Origin: Tsukamurella sp. PLM1
Lineage (GTDB): Bacteria > Actinomycetota > Actinomycetes > Mycobacteriales > Mycobacteriaceae
NCBI RefSeq assembly: GCF_023168325.1
Contig: NZ_AP025688.1
Span: 3,844,001 to 3,908,000, forward strand
Length of the DNA stretch: 64,000 bases
Direction of reading: 5' to 3'
The position numbers and the translations under genes were made by a program. The notes beneath the pieces were generated by a model that made no database searches, was not told the DNA's origin, and saw only the letters and a program-made list of their open reading frames with translations. Shown piece after piece: positions 50,997 through 58,415 of the stretch. The stretch's first letter is position 1, and each line of letters opens with the position of its first letter.

Positions 50997-52247
50997 ATGA
51001 CGCACCGGAATCGAGAAGTCATGTCCCTCGCCCACAGCCCCGTCTTCGTCCCGCGCAACTCCGACACCTGGCGCGACCCCTTCCCCCTGTACGCCGCGCT
51101 CCGCGCGTCGGGCGCCGTCCATCGTGCCGACCCCCTCGACGGCGAGGAGCTCGAATACTACGTACTGCCGCGCCACGAGAACGTGTGGAACGCGGTCCGC
51201 GACCCGGAGACCTTCTCGTCCGCCCAGGGGTTGACGCTGCACTACGGCGACCTCGAGAAGATCGGACTGCAGGACGATCCGCCGATGGTGATGCAGGATC
51301 CCCCGGTGCACACCGAGTTCCGGCGCCTTGTCGCGCGCGGCTTCACCCCGCGCCAGGTCGAGGCCGTCGAGCCTGCGGTGCGCGCGTTCGTGGTCGAGCG
51401 GATCGAGCGCCTCCGGGAGCAGGGCGGGGGCGACATCGTGGCCGAGTTGTTCAAGCCGCTGCCGTCAATGGTCGTGGCCCACTATCTCGGCGTGCCCGCG
51501 GAGGACCGGGACCGCTTCGACGGTTGGACCGACAGCATCGTCGCCGCCAATTCCGGCGGCGGCGACATCAGCTCGGTCGTCGCCGGCGCCGCGCAGGCGG
51601 TGGGCGAGCTCATGGGCTACTTCGGCGAGCTCATCGAGCGGCGCCGGACGGAGCCGGAGGACGACGTCGTCTCCCACCTCGTCGCCGCGGGCATCGGCGC
51701 CGACGGTGATGTCGCCGGCGTGGTCCCGATCCTGGGTTTCACGTTCACCATGGTGGCCGGCGGCAACGACACCACCACCGGAATGCTCGGTGGCGCAATA
51801 CAACTGCTCGAACACCACCCCGAACAACAGCGGATGATCCGCGACGATCCCCCGTTCATTCCCGACGCCGTCGAGGAGTTCCTGCGGCTCACGTCCCCCG
51901 TCCAGGGCCTCGCCCGCACCACTACCCGCGAGGTCCACCTCGACGGCGCGACGATCCCCGCGGACCGCCGGGTGCTGCTGCTGTACGGCTCGGCCAACCG
52001 GGACGAGCGCGTGTTCGGCCCGGACGCCGAGCAGCTGGACATCACCCGGCGACCCCGTCACATCCTCACCTTCGCGCAGGGGCCGCACCATTGCCTCGGT
52101 GCCGCCGCCGCGCGCATGCAGTCGCGGGTCGCGCTCGAAGAGCTGGTCGCGAGGACGACCCACCTCGAGGTGGATCTCGACGGGGTCCGGTGGGCGCCCG
52201 GCGCCTACGTCCGGCGCCCGACGACGGTGCCGGTGTCGCTACGATGA
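50997..52247 (+). CDS. cyp130: Cytochrome P450, CYP130 family
   Basis: Haem monooxygenase of 416 aa. I-helix oxygen-binding motif GGNDTTTGMLGG, ExxR in EEFLRLTSPVQGLARTTTRE, haem ligand Cys in FAQGPHHCLGAAAAR. Long segments (SSAQGLTLHYGDLEKIGL, PPMVMQDPPVHTEFRRLV, VAELFKPLPSMVVAHYLGVP) read like M. tuberculosis CYP130, and the following TetR gene is also next to CYP130 there. The physiological substrate of CYP130 is not established. ATG 50997 is chosen for its GGAG; ATG 50985 and ATG 51021 are alternatives. The nearby ferredoxin is a possible redox partner. Confidence 0.9.
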   Translation: MTHRNREVMSLAHSPVFVPRNSDTWRDPFPLYAALRASGAVHRADPLDGEELEYYVLPRHENVWNAVRDPETFSSAQGLTLHYGDLEKIGLQDDPPMVMQDPPVHTEFRRLVARGFTPRQVEAVEPAVRAFVVERIERLREQGGGDIVAELFKPLPSMVVAHYLGVPAEDRDRFDGWTDSIVAANSGGGDISSVVAGAAQAVGELMGYFGELIERRRTEPEDDVVSHLVAAGIGADGDVAGVVPILGFTFTMVAGGNDTTTGMLGGAIQLLEHHPEQQRMIRDDPPFIPDAVEEFLRLTSPVQGLARTTTREVHLDGATIPADRRVLLLYGSANRDERVFGPDAEQLDITRRPRHILTFAQGPHHCLGAAAARMQSRVALEELVARTTHLEVDLDGVRWAPGAYVRRPTTVPVSLR

Positions 52248-52816
52248 CCGGTGTGGCCGGGCCGAACACGTGGGCGCAGTCCGCGCGGGCGGACGCCGAG
52301 GAGCGCATCCTCGATGCGGCCTCGGCACTGTTCGCCGAGCGCGGCGTCGCCGCCGTGGGCATGGACGACATCGCGCGGGCCGCGGGCTGTTCCCGGGCCA
52401 CGCTCTACCGCTACTTCGCCAACCGCGAGTTGCTACGGTCCGCCTACGTACTCCGTGAGATGTCCAGGGCCCTCGATCATCTCGCGTCGACCGAGCCGCC
52501 GTCCGGACCCGCCCCCGATCGGCTCGTCGCCGTGATCGAAGCGGCAGTGGCGTACGTGCGAGACCGGCCGGAGCTGCTCGCCTGGTTCGCCTCGGAGGAC
52601 TTCGCCGTCGGTCCCGTCCTCGCCGAGAACGCGGGCGCGCTCGCCGCGGCGGCGTCGCGTTCGCGCGTCGCGGCCGACCTCCCGGCCCTCGACGACCCGC
52701 AGGTCTTCGACTGGGTCGTGCGGGTCATCGTCGGTCTGCTCGCGCACCCGGGCGCGAGCGCCGAGTACGAGCACGAGCTCCTCGTCCGATTCGTCGGGCC
52801 GATCGCCCACGGATAA
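52244..52816 (+). CDS. TetR-family regulator adjacent to cyp130
   Basis: 190 aa. HTH region ERILDAASALFAERGVAAVG, then MDDIARAAGCSRATLYRYFA; the C-terminal ligand domain is unremarkable (TetR_C). ATG 52244 overlaps the cyp130 stop by four bases, so it is co-transcribed, the same pairing as Rv1256c-Rv1255c. It probably controls cyp130, but no obvious palindrome specific to it was found. Confidence 0.85.
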   Translation: MTGVAGPNTWAQSARADAEERILDAASALFAERGVAAVGMDDIARAAGCSRATLYRYFANRELLRSAYVLREMSRALDHLASTEPPSGPAPDRLVAVIEAAVAYVRDRPELLAWFASEDFAVGPVLAENAGALAAAASRSRVAADLPALDDPQVFDWVVRVIVGLLAHPGASAEYEHELLVRFVGPIAHG

Positions 52817-52852
52817 GCGCCCCGACGGTGCCGGAGCTGGCACACTGGACGC

Positions 52853-53605
52853 ATGTGTCCCGCTGAGCGGAACGACGGCGCCACCGTCGACCGGATCGCC
52901 GCCCTGCTGTCGGCGTACCGTCCCGGCGACGGCGGGCTCGGCGTGTCCGAGCTCGCGCGGCGCACGGCGCTACCGAAGTCGACGGTGCACCGCCTGGCCG
53001 GGCATCTCGTGGCCGCAGGGTTGTTGGAGCGATCGGGCACGGATCTGCGGCTGGGGCTGCGACTCTTCGAGATCGGTCAACTCGCCACTGGCCACCGCGA
53101 TCTCGTGGACGCGTCCCGGCCGGTGCTCGCCGATCTGCGTTCCGGCACCCGCAACACCGTCCACCTCGCGCGCCTCGAGGGCACCGAGGTCGTCTACTTC
53201 GAGGTCCTGCCCGGGCCCGACGCGCCGGACCTGCCGTCGCGGGTCGGGGGCCGCATGCCTGCGCACGCCACGGGCGTCGGCAAGGCCATCCTCGCGTTCT
53301 CCGACGACGCCGTGGTCGACGGCGTGATCGCGGCGGGCCTGCCGCGCCTGAGCACGCGCACGATCACCTCGCCCGCGCTCCTGCGCCGCCAGCTGATCCG
53401 GATCCGTGCGGACGGGATCGCTTATGAGCGTGAGGAGTCCGGCAACGGCACCGTCTGCGTCGCATGTCCGGTCCTCGGTCCCGACGGTGCGCCGCTCGCC
53501 GCGGTCTCGGTCGCGGGTTGGAGCAACCGCATGCGCCCCGAACGGGTCGCCCCCGCCGTCCGCGCCGCCGCCCTCACCCTCTCCCGCGTCGCCGGCGCCG
53601 ATTGA
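52853..53605 (+). CDS. IclR-family transcriptional regulator
   Basis: 250 aa. Winged HTH at residues 10-70 (GLGVSELARRTALPKSTVHR, LAGHLVAAGLLER), then the effector domain with RMPAHATGVGKAILAF and NGTVCVACPVLGPDGAPLA, the standard IclR signature. ATG 52853 is the only reasonable start and lies at the edge of a 20-base element also found upstream of hsaG. This suggests autoregulation and control of hsaGF by an aromatic or steroid-derived acid. The stop codon sits inside the left arm of a hairpin terminator. Confidence 0.88.
   Translation: MCPAERNDGATVDRIAALLSAYRPGDGGLGVSELARRTALPKSTVHRLAGHLVAAGLLERSGTDLRLGLRLFEIGQLATGHRDLVDASRPVLADLRSGTRNTVHLARLEGTEVVYFEVLPGPDAPDLPSRVGGRMPAHATGVGKAILAFSDDAVVDGVIAAGLPRLSTRTITSPALLRRQLIRIRADGIAYEREESGNGTVCVACPVLGPDGAPLAAVSVAGWSNRMRPERVAPAVRAAALTLSRVAGAD
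52855..52874. promoter_or_regulatory. Candidate IclR operator overlapping the iclR start codon
   Basis: GTGTCCCGCTGAGCGGAACG holds the inverted repeat GTCCCGC-TGA-GCGGAAC (6 of 7 pairs). The first codons of iclR run through it, so binding would repress its own translation start region. 19/20 identical to the element at 50859-50878. Confidence 0.6.
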
Positions 53606-53661
53606 ACGACGTTCTGGAGAGCATTTCCGCAGGTCGCGTTCTCCAGAACATCGTTCAATCG
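53599..53661. terminator. 22-bp hairpin spanning the 3' ends of convergent genes
   Basis: Arms 53599-53620 and 53640-53661 pair at 21 of 22 positions around a 19-base loop that contains CCGCAGGT. The stop codons of iclR (plus) and of the NTF2-like gene (minus) both lie inside the arms. Confidence 0.85.
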
Positions 53662-54353
53662 GGGAGGTGGAGGGTGAGCGTCGGCTCAGCGCCGGCGAAG
53701 TCGACGACGGCGAGGCCGCGGCGGTCACCGTCGTAGACGGTGGCGGTCACGGTCCGGCCCGAGGCGAGGACCTTGCCCGTCCGTAGGCCGCGCCCGTTCA
53801 GCATGGCCACCGCCCGGCGGCGGCCCCTGCCGCCCACCCCGCGCACGCCGCCGAGGAACCCCAGAGCGGCACAGGCCCCGAGGGTGCGGAACAACCTGGG
53901 ACCCAGGAGCGCGCCGGCGGCGAGCCCACGCGGGCCGGAGAGCAGCAGCGCCGCGATCATGCCGCGCAGCTCCCAATGCGCGTACAGGCCGGTGATGGCG
54001 GCGCCGTCGGGACCGTCGGGACCGTCGGTCACGGTGTACCGCAGGTGCATCGGGATGTGCAGCGTGACGCCGGTGCTCATCGTCGTGTGCACCGTGAGGT
54101 CGCGGATCATGAGGCCGGTGCCCTCGCCCGGGACGATCAGGTCGTGCTCCACCTCGAAGACGATCCGGTTGGGCGCGATGAACATGTCGTAGAACCGCGC
54201 GATCGCGGCCGGGTCCGTCTGCGGCGGCGGTCCCACCGGGTCGTGGACGGCGCCATCGCGGGCGAACAGAGCTGTCCAGGCGTCCTTGTCGTGCGCGGCG
54301 ACCGCGGCGGGGGACGCCTCCACCACCCGCCGGATCGCTTCCGTGCCGGGCAT
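53655..54353 (-). CDS. NTF2/SnoaL-like protein (ketosteroid-isomerase fold)
   Basis: 232 aa. Residues 1-130 have the NTF2-like pattern (VAAHDKDAWTALFARDGAVH, DPVGPPPQTDPAAIARFYDM, HIPMHLRYTVTDG), the fold shared by ketosteroid isomerases. The C-terminal 90 residues are a Gly/Ala/Arg-rich extension (LLSGPRGLAAGALLGPRLF) that is not typical. In this steroid-gene setting an isomerase or a hydratase-like role is possible, but the catalytic acid is not identified with confidence. Its start directly abuts the stop of the upstream dehydrogenase. Confidence 0.7.
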   Translation of the reverse strand: MPGTEAIRRVVEASPAAVAAHDKDAWTALFARDGAVHDPVGPPPQTDPAAIARFYDMFIAPNRIVFEVEHDLIVPGEGTGLMIRDLTVHTTMSTGVTLHIPMHLRYTVTDGPDGPDGAAITGLYAHWELRGMIAALLLSGPRGLAAGALLGPRLFRTLGACAALGFLGGVRGVGGRGRRRAVAMLNGRGLRTGKVLASGRTVTATVYDGDRRGLAVVDFAGAEPTLTLHLPD

Positions 54354-55115
54354 CTACAGCTTCAGCGCGTGCGTCGCGGTGGCGCCGCCGTCGGCCACGA
54401 ACTCGGCGCCGGTGCTGTAGCTCGCCTCATCGGACGCGACGAAGAGCACCAGTGCCGCGATCTCGTCGGCGCTGCCCTGCCGCCCGATCGGCAGGCGTTG
54501 CTTGAGCCAGTCGGTGGGCGGCTCGTTCCCGCCGAGTGCATCCGCCACCATCGCGGTGTCGATCATGCCCGGGTGCACCGAGTTGACGCGGATGCCGTAC
54601 TGCCCCAGCTCCATCGCCGCGGACTTGGTCATCCCGCGGATGGCGAACTTACTGGCGGTGTAGGCGGTCAGGTAGGGCATGCCGCCCAGGCCCTCGACGG
54701 AGGAGGTGTTGACGATCGACCCGCCGCCCGCGGCCTTCATCGGCTCGACCGCGGCGCGCATGCCGAGGAAGCAGCCGAACTGGTTGATCCGGATCACCCG
54801 CTCGTAGTCGGCGAGGGCGGTCTGCTCGAGCGCCGAGAAGAAGAGCACGCCCGCGTTGTTGACGAGGACGTCGAGCCCTCCGAAACCGTCCTGCACCGCG
54901 GCGACCGCGGCGGCCCAGTCGTCCTCGCTCGTCACGTCCAGATGCCGGTACACCGCGGCGTCCCCGAGCTCGGCGGCGAGCGCCTCACCCTGCTCGTCCA
55001 GCACGTCGCCGAGCAGCACCTGCGCGCCCTCCGCCACGAACCGCCGCGCGACCGCGGCGCCCTGTCCGCGTGCGGCGCCCGTGACCAGCGCCCGCTTCCC
55101 CTGCAGTCGTGCCAT
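54354..55115 (-). CDS. Short-chain dehydrogenase, 3-alpha/20-beta-hydroxysteroid type
   Basis: 253 aa classical SDR. Cofactor motif TGAARGQGAAVARR, NNAGV, active-site Ser in IVNTSSVEGLGG and YTASK as the catalytic Tyr-Lys. The ALVTGAARGQGAA start and GGMPYLTAYTASKFAIRG resemble 3-alpha,20-beta-hydroxysteroid dehydrogenase (Rv2002/FabG3). The hydroxysteroid substrate is inferred from this likeness and its position between chsB1 and the NTF2-like gene. ATG 55115. Confidence 0.82.
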   Translation of the reverse strand: MARLQGKRALVTGAARGQGAAVARRFVAEGAQVLLGDVLDEQGEALAAELGDAAVYRHLDVTSEDDWAAAVAAVQDGFGGLDVLVNNAGVLFFSALEQTALADYERVIRINQFGCFLGMRAAVEPMKAAGGGSIVNTSSVEGLGGMPYLTAYTASKFAIRGMTKSAAMELGQYGIRVNSVHPGMIDTAMVADALGGNEPPTDWLKQRLPIGRQGSADEIAALVLFVASDEASYSTGAEFVADGGATATHALKL

Positions 55116-55124
55116 GCGAAACTC

Positions 55125-56015
55125 CTAGCCTTCCAACTGTGCTGCGACGAACATGCGGTCGTCGCGGTCCGCGAAGTAGCCGCCCACGGCGGCGGCGAGG
55201 CCGGCCTCGTCCCACTGGCCGCCGTCGGCGTCGAAGCGGGCCTCCAGGCTCGGCGGCGCCATCAGAGCGACCATGCCGCCGTGCACCACGAAGACCTGCC
55301 CGTTCACGCGTTCGGCCTCGGGCCCCGCGAGGAACCGCACGAAGCGCGCGACGTGGTCGACGGACAGCGGGTCGACGGCACCGTCGGGGGCGTCGCCGAA
55401 GACGCCCTCCGTCATGGCGGTCCGGGCGCGGGGGCAGATGGCGTTGGCGCGGACGCCGTACCGGCCGAGGCCGCGTGCGGTGGCGATGGTGAGCGCGGCG
55501 ATGCCGGCCTTCGCGGCGGCGTAGTTGGGCTGCCCGACGGAGCCGAACAGGAACGCCTCCGACGAAGTGTTGATAACGCGGCCGTAGACCTCGCCGCCCG
55601 ACGCCTTCGCCGCGTCGCGCCAGTACGCCGACGCATTGCGCGAGAGCAGGAAGTGCCCGCGCAGGTGCACCCGCACGACCGAGTCGAACTCCTCGTCGGT
55701 CATCGAGAAGATCATCTTGTCGCGGCAGAAGCCCGCGTTGTTGACCACGATGTGCAGCCCGCCCAGTCCGTCGGCGGCGGCCATCAGCGCGTCGGCCGTC
55801 TCCCGGTCTCCCGAGTCGCCGAGCACGAGCTCGGCGCGGCCCCCGTCGGACCGGATCTGCGCGACGACCTCCTCGGCCGACGGCGAGACGTCGCCCACGA
55901 CCACGGCGGCGCCGCCACGGGCGAGCGCCAGCGCCTCGGCGCGACCCAGGCCGGCCCCCGCACCGGTCACGATCGCCACCTTGCCGTCCAGGTTCGCCAC
56001 CTCTGCCTGCGTCAT
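55125..56015 (-). CDS. chsB1: Hydroxyacyl-CoA/17-beta-hydroxysteroid dehydrogenase ChsB1 (Hsd4A) type
   Basis: 296 aa SDR with TGAGAGLGRAEALALARG, NNAGFCRDKMIF, TSSEAFLFGSVGQPNYAAAK holding Ser, Tyr and Lys, and a long C-terminal part (GQVFVVHGGMVALMAPP) found in peroxisomal MFE-like dehydrogenases. It reads collinearly with Rv3502c of M. tuberculosis, which oxidises the 22-hydroxyacyl-CoA of the cholesterol side chain and sits beside the mce4 operon there. ATG 56015. First gene of a three-gene minus-strand unit; a KstR-like box is just upstream, and chsE4 diverges from it. Confidence 0.85.
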   Translation of the reverse strand: MTQAEVANLDGKVAIVTGAGAGLGRAEALALARGGAAVVVGDVSPSAEEVVAQIRSDGGRAELVLGDSGDRETADALMAAADGLGGLHIVVNNAGFCRDKMIFSMTDEEFDSVVRVHLRGHFLLSRNASAYWRDAAKASGGEVYGRVINTSSEAFLFGSVGQPNYAAAKAGIAALTIATARGLGRYGVRANAICPRARTAMTEGVFGDAPDGAVDPLSVDHVARFVRFLAGPEAERVNGQVFVVHGGMVALMAPPSLEARFDADGGQWDEAGLAAAVGGYFADRDDRMFVAAQLEG

Positions 56016-56032
56016 GTGCCACCCTTCGATGT

Positions 56033-56046
56033 AAGAACCTGTTCAC
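56033..56046. promoter_or_regulatory. KstR-like operator upstream of chsB1
   Basis: AAGAACCTGTTCAC has the full AACnnGTT core but lacks the outer T and A. It lies 18 bases upstream of the chsB1 start codon. Confidence 0.6.
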
Positions 56047-56111
56047 TGCGGAGCATGCGCTCCCTCTCCACAGGAAAATACTGCCGAGAGCGCGGTTTCG
56101 TTCCACTTTTC

Positions 56112-56125
56112 TAGAACTTGTTCTA
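56112..56125. promoter_or_regulatory. KstR operator upstream of chsE4
   Basis: TAGAACTTGTTCTA matches tnnAACnnGTTnnA at all fixed positions and is nearly palindromic. It ends 10 bases before the chsE4 ATG, the same spacing as at hsaE. Confidence 0.82.
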
Positions 56126-56135
56126 CAGTGACGCC

Positions 56136-57317
56136 ATGCGGATCGACTATGCGCCGGAACAGCAGGAGCTGCGCGCCGAGCTGCGCGCGTACTTCGCCCA
56201 GCTGATGACGCCCGAGCGCCGCGAGGCGCTCCTCGGGCCGGGCGGCGAGTACGGCGACGGGGAGGTCTACAAGGAGATCACCCGCACCCTCGGCAAGGAC
56301 GGGTGGCTCGCCATCGGCTGGCCCGAGGAGTTCGGCGGCCAGGCCCGGCCCATGCTCGACCAGCTGATCTTCACCGACGAGGCCGCCGTCGCCGGCGTGC
56401 CGGTCCCCTTCCTCACGGTGAACACCGTGGGCCCCGCCATCATGGCCGGCGGCACCGCGGAGCAGAAGGCCGAGCTCCTGCCCGGCATCGCCGCGGGCGA
56501 GACCCACTTCTCCATCGGCTACTCCGAGCCGGAGGCAGGCACCGACCTCGCCGCGCTGCGCACCCGCGCGGTCCGCGACGGCGACGACTTCGTCATCAAC
56601 GGCCAGAAGATGTGGACCTCGCTCATCGAGTACGCGGACTACATCTGGCTCGCAGCGCGGACCGATCCCGAGGCGCAGCGGCACCGCGGGGTCTCGATCC
56701 TCGTCGTGCCCACCGACGTCGAGGGATTCTCCTGGACGAAGGTGCACACCGTCGCCGGCCCCGGCACCTCCGCCACCTACTACCAGGACGTCCGCGTCCC
56801 GGTCACCTCGGTCGTCGGCGATCTGCACGGCGGCTGGAAGCTCATCACCAGCCAGCTCAACCACGAGCGTGTCGCCCTGACCTCGGCCGCGCCCCTGCTC
56901 GATTCGGAGCGGCAGGTGCGGCACTGGGCGCAGAACACGAAGCTGGCCGACGGCACGCGGGTGATCGACGCCGAGTGGGTGCAGACCCACCTCGCCCGCG
57001 TCTACGCACACGCCCAGTACCTCAAGCTTCGGAACTGGAAGATCGCCTGGGCCGCCGACCACAGCGAGCTCGGCCCCGCCGACGCCTCCGCCACCAAGGT
57101 CTTCGGCACCGAATACGCCACCGAGGGATACCGGCTCCTGATGGAGGTGCTCGGCAGCGCGGGCATCGTCCGCGCGAAGTCGCCGGGCACGCTGCTGCGG
57201 GGCCGGATCGAGCGGCTCCACCGCAGCTCGCTGATCCTCACCTTCGGCGGCGGCACCAACGAGATCCAGCGCGACCTGATCGCGGGTGCGGGACTGCACC
57301 TGCCCGTGAGCCGCTGA
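56136..57317 (+). CDS. chsE4: Steroid acyl-CoA dehydrogenase ChsE4 (FadE26)
   Basis: 393 aa. With ChsE5 it forms an alpha2-beta2 enzyme that introduces the double bond in cholesterol side-chain CoA thioesters. MRIDYAPEQQELRAELRAYF at the start, YSEPEAGTDLAALRTRAVRD for flavin/substrate binding, NGQKMWTSLIEYADYIWLAA, and FGGGTNEIQRDLIAGAGL at the end; these follow M. tuberculosis FadE26. ATG 56136 is chosen over an upstream frame that runs into the KstR operator; no ribosome site is seen, so it is probably leaderless. chsE5 follows after 15 bases. Confidence 0.93.
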   Translation: MRIDYAPEQQELRAELRAYFAQLMTPERREALLGPGGEYGDGEVYKEITRTLGKDGWLAIGWPEEFGGQARPMLDQLIFTDEAAVAGVPVPFLTVNTVGPAIMAGGTAEQKAELLPGIAAGETHFSIGYSEPEAGTDLAALRTRAVRDGDDFVINGQKMWTSLIEYADYIWLAARTDPEAQRHRGVSILVVPTDVEGFSWTKVHTVAGPGTSATYYQDVRVPVTSVVGDLHGGWKLITSQLNHERVALTSAAPLLDSERQVRHWAQNTKLADGTRVIDAEWVQTHLARVYAHAQYLKLRNWKIAWAADHSELGPADASATKVFGTEYATEGYRLLMEVLGSAGIVRAKSPGTLLRGRIERLHRSSLILTFGGGTNEIQRDLIAGAGLHLPVSR

Positions 57318-57332
57318 GCGAAGGAGGCACCC

Positions 57333-58415
57333 ATGGACTTCACCGTTCCCGAGGCACAGACCGACCTCGCCGCCCTCACCCGGCGCATCGCCGAGGACTG
57401 GTCCGCCAAGAATCCCAGCCCCGGCGATTCGGGCTTCTGCCGCGAGCTGTGGGCCGTGCTCGCCCGGTCCGGCGTTCTCGATGCCGCGCTGCCCGCGTCG
57501 GTCGGCGGCGGAGGCCTCGGCGTCACCGCGCACGCCGCGGTGCTCGCCGAGCTCGGACGCACCGTCGCCCCCGCGCCGTACCTCGACACCGTCCTCGTCG
57601 GCGCCGAGACCCTCGCCGCGTACGGCACGCCCGAGCAGATCGAGAAATGGCTCGTCCCCGTCCTGCGGGGAGAGGACACCATCGCGGTCGTCTTCGGCGA
57701 CGAGCACACCGGTTTCACCGCGACGAACTCCACCGACGGGTGGCGGCTCAACGGCGCCCAGACCGCGGTCTCGTCCGCCGCCTTCGCCGATACCCTGCTC
57801 ATCGAGGCGACCACGCCGGAGGGACCCGCACTGTTCGTGCTCCCCCGGGACGCCAAGGGCATCAGCATCACCCGGCAGCACGTGGTGAACGGCTCCGACG
57901 CCGCGCTCGTGGAGGCTGCCGCCGTACCGCTGCCGCGCGAAGCCCGGCTGGCCGGAGACGGCGCGCCCGCCCGCGCGCGCCGCCTGGCGACCATCGGCTG
58001 GTGCGCCCTGCAGGCCGGCATCACCGAGCGGGCCCTGGAAATGACCGCCGACTACGCCCGCACGCGCGAGCAGTTCGGCAAGCCGATCGGGAGCTTCCAG
58101 GCCGTCCGACAGCGCCTCGCCGACGCGTACATCGACGTCGAGGCCGTCCGCCTCACCGTGCTCGAAGCGGCCTGGCGCGAGTCCGTGGAACTCGACGCGG
58201 CCGCCGAGATCGCCACCGCCAAATTCTGGGCCGCCGAGGCCGGACACCGGGTGGCGCACACCACCGTCCACGTGCACGGCGGCATCGGCATCGACACCGA
58301 TCACCCCACCCATCGCTATTTCGTGGCGGCCAAGCGCGCGGAGTTCGCGCTCGGCGGCGCGACGGCCCATCTCCGCGCCCTCGGCGCGACCCTCGCCGGA
58401 AGGAACCCCGCATGA
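57333..58415 (+). CDS. chsE5: Steroid acyl-CoA dehydrogenase ChsE5 (FadE27)
   Basis: 360 aa, partner of ChsE4. Reads as a divergent acyl-CoA dehydrogenase with TREQFGKPIGSFQAVRQRLA and HVHGGIGIDTDHPTHRYFVA, like FadE27. The beta-type subunits of these heteromers lack some flavin contacts and cannot act alone. ATG 57333 has AAGGAGG upstream. Its stop overlaps the start of the GMC oxidoreductase by four bases, so the three genes are one translationally coupled unit. Confidence 0.92.
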   Translation: MDFTVPEAQTDLAALTRRIAEDWSAKNPSPGDSGFCRELWAVLARSGVLDAALPASVGGGGLGVTAHAAVLAELGRTVAPAPYLDTVLVGAETLAAYGTPEQIEKWLVPVLRGEDTIAVVFGDEHTGFTATNSTDGWRLNGAQTAVSSAAFADTLLIEATTPEGPALFVLPRDAKGISITRQHVVNGSDAALVEAAAVPLPREARLAGDGAPARARRLATIGWCALQAGITERALEMTADYARTREQFGKPIGSFQAVRQRLADAYIDVEAVRLTVLEAAWRESVELDAAAEIATAKFWAAEAGHRVAHTTVHVHGGIGIDTDHPTHRYFVAAKRAEFALGGATAHLRALGATLAGRNPA

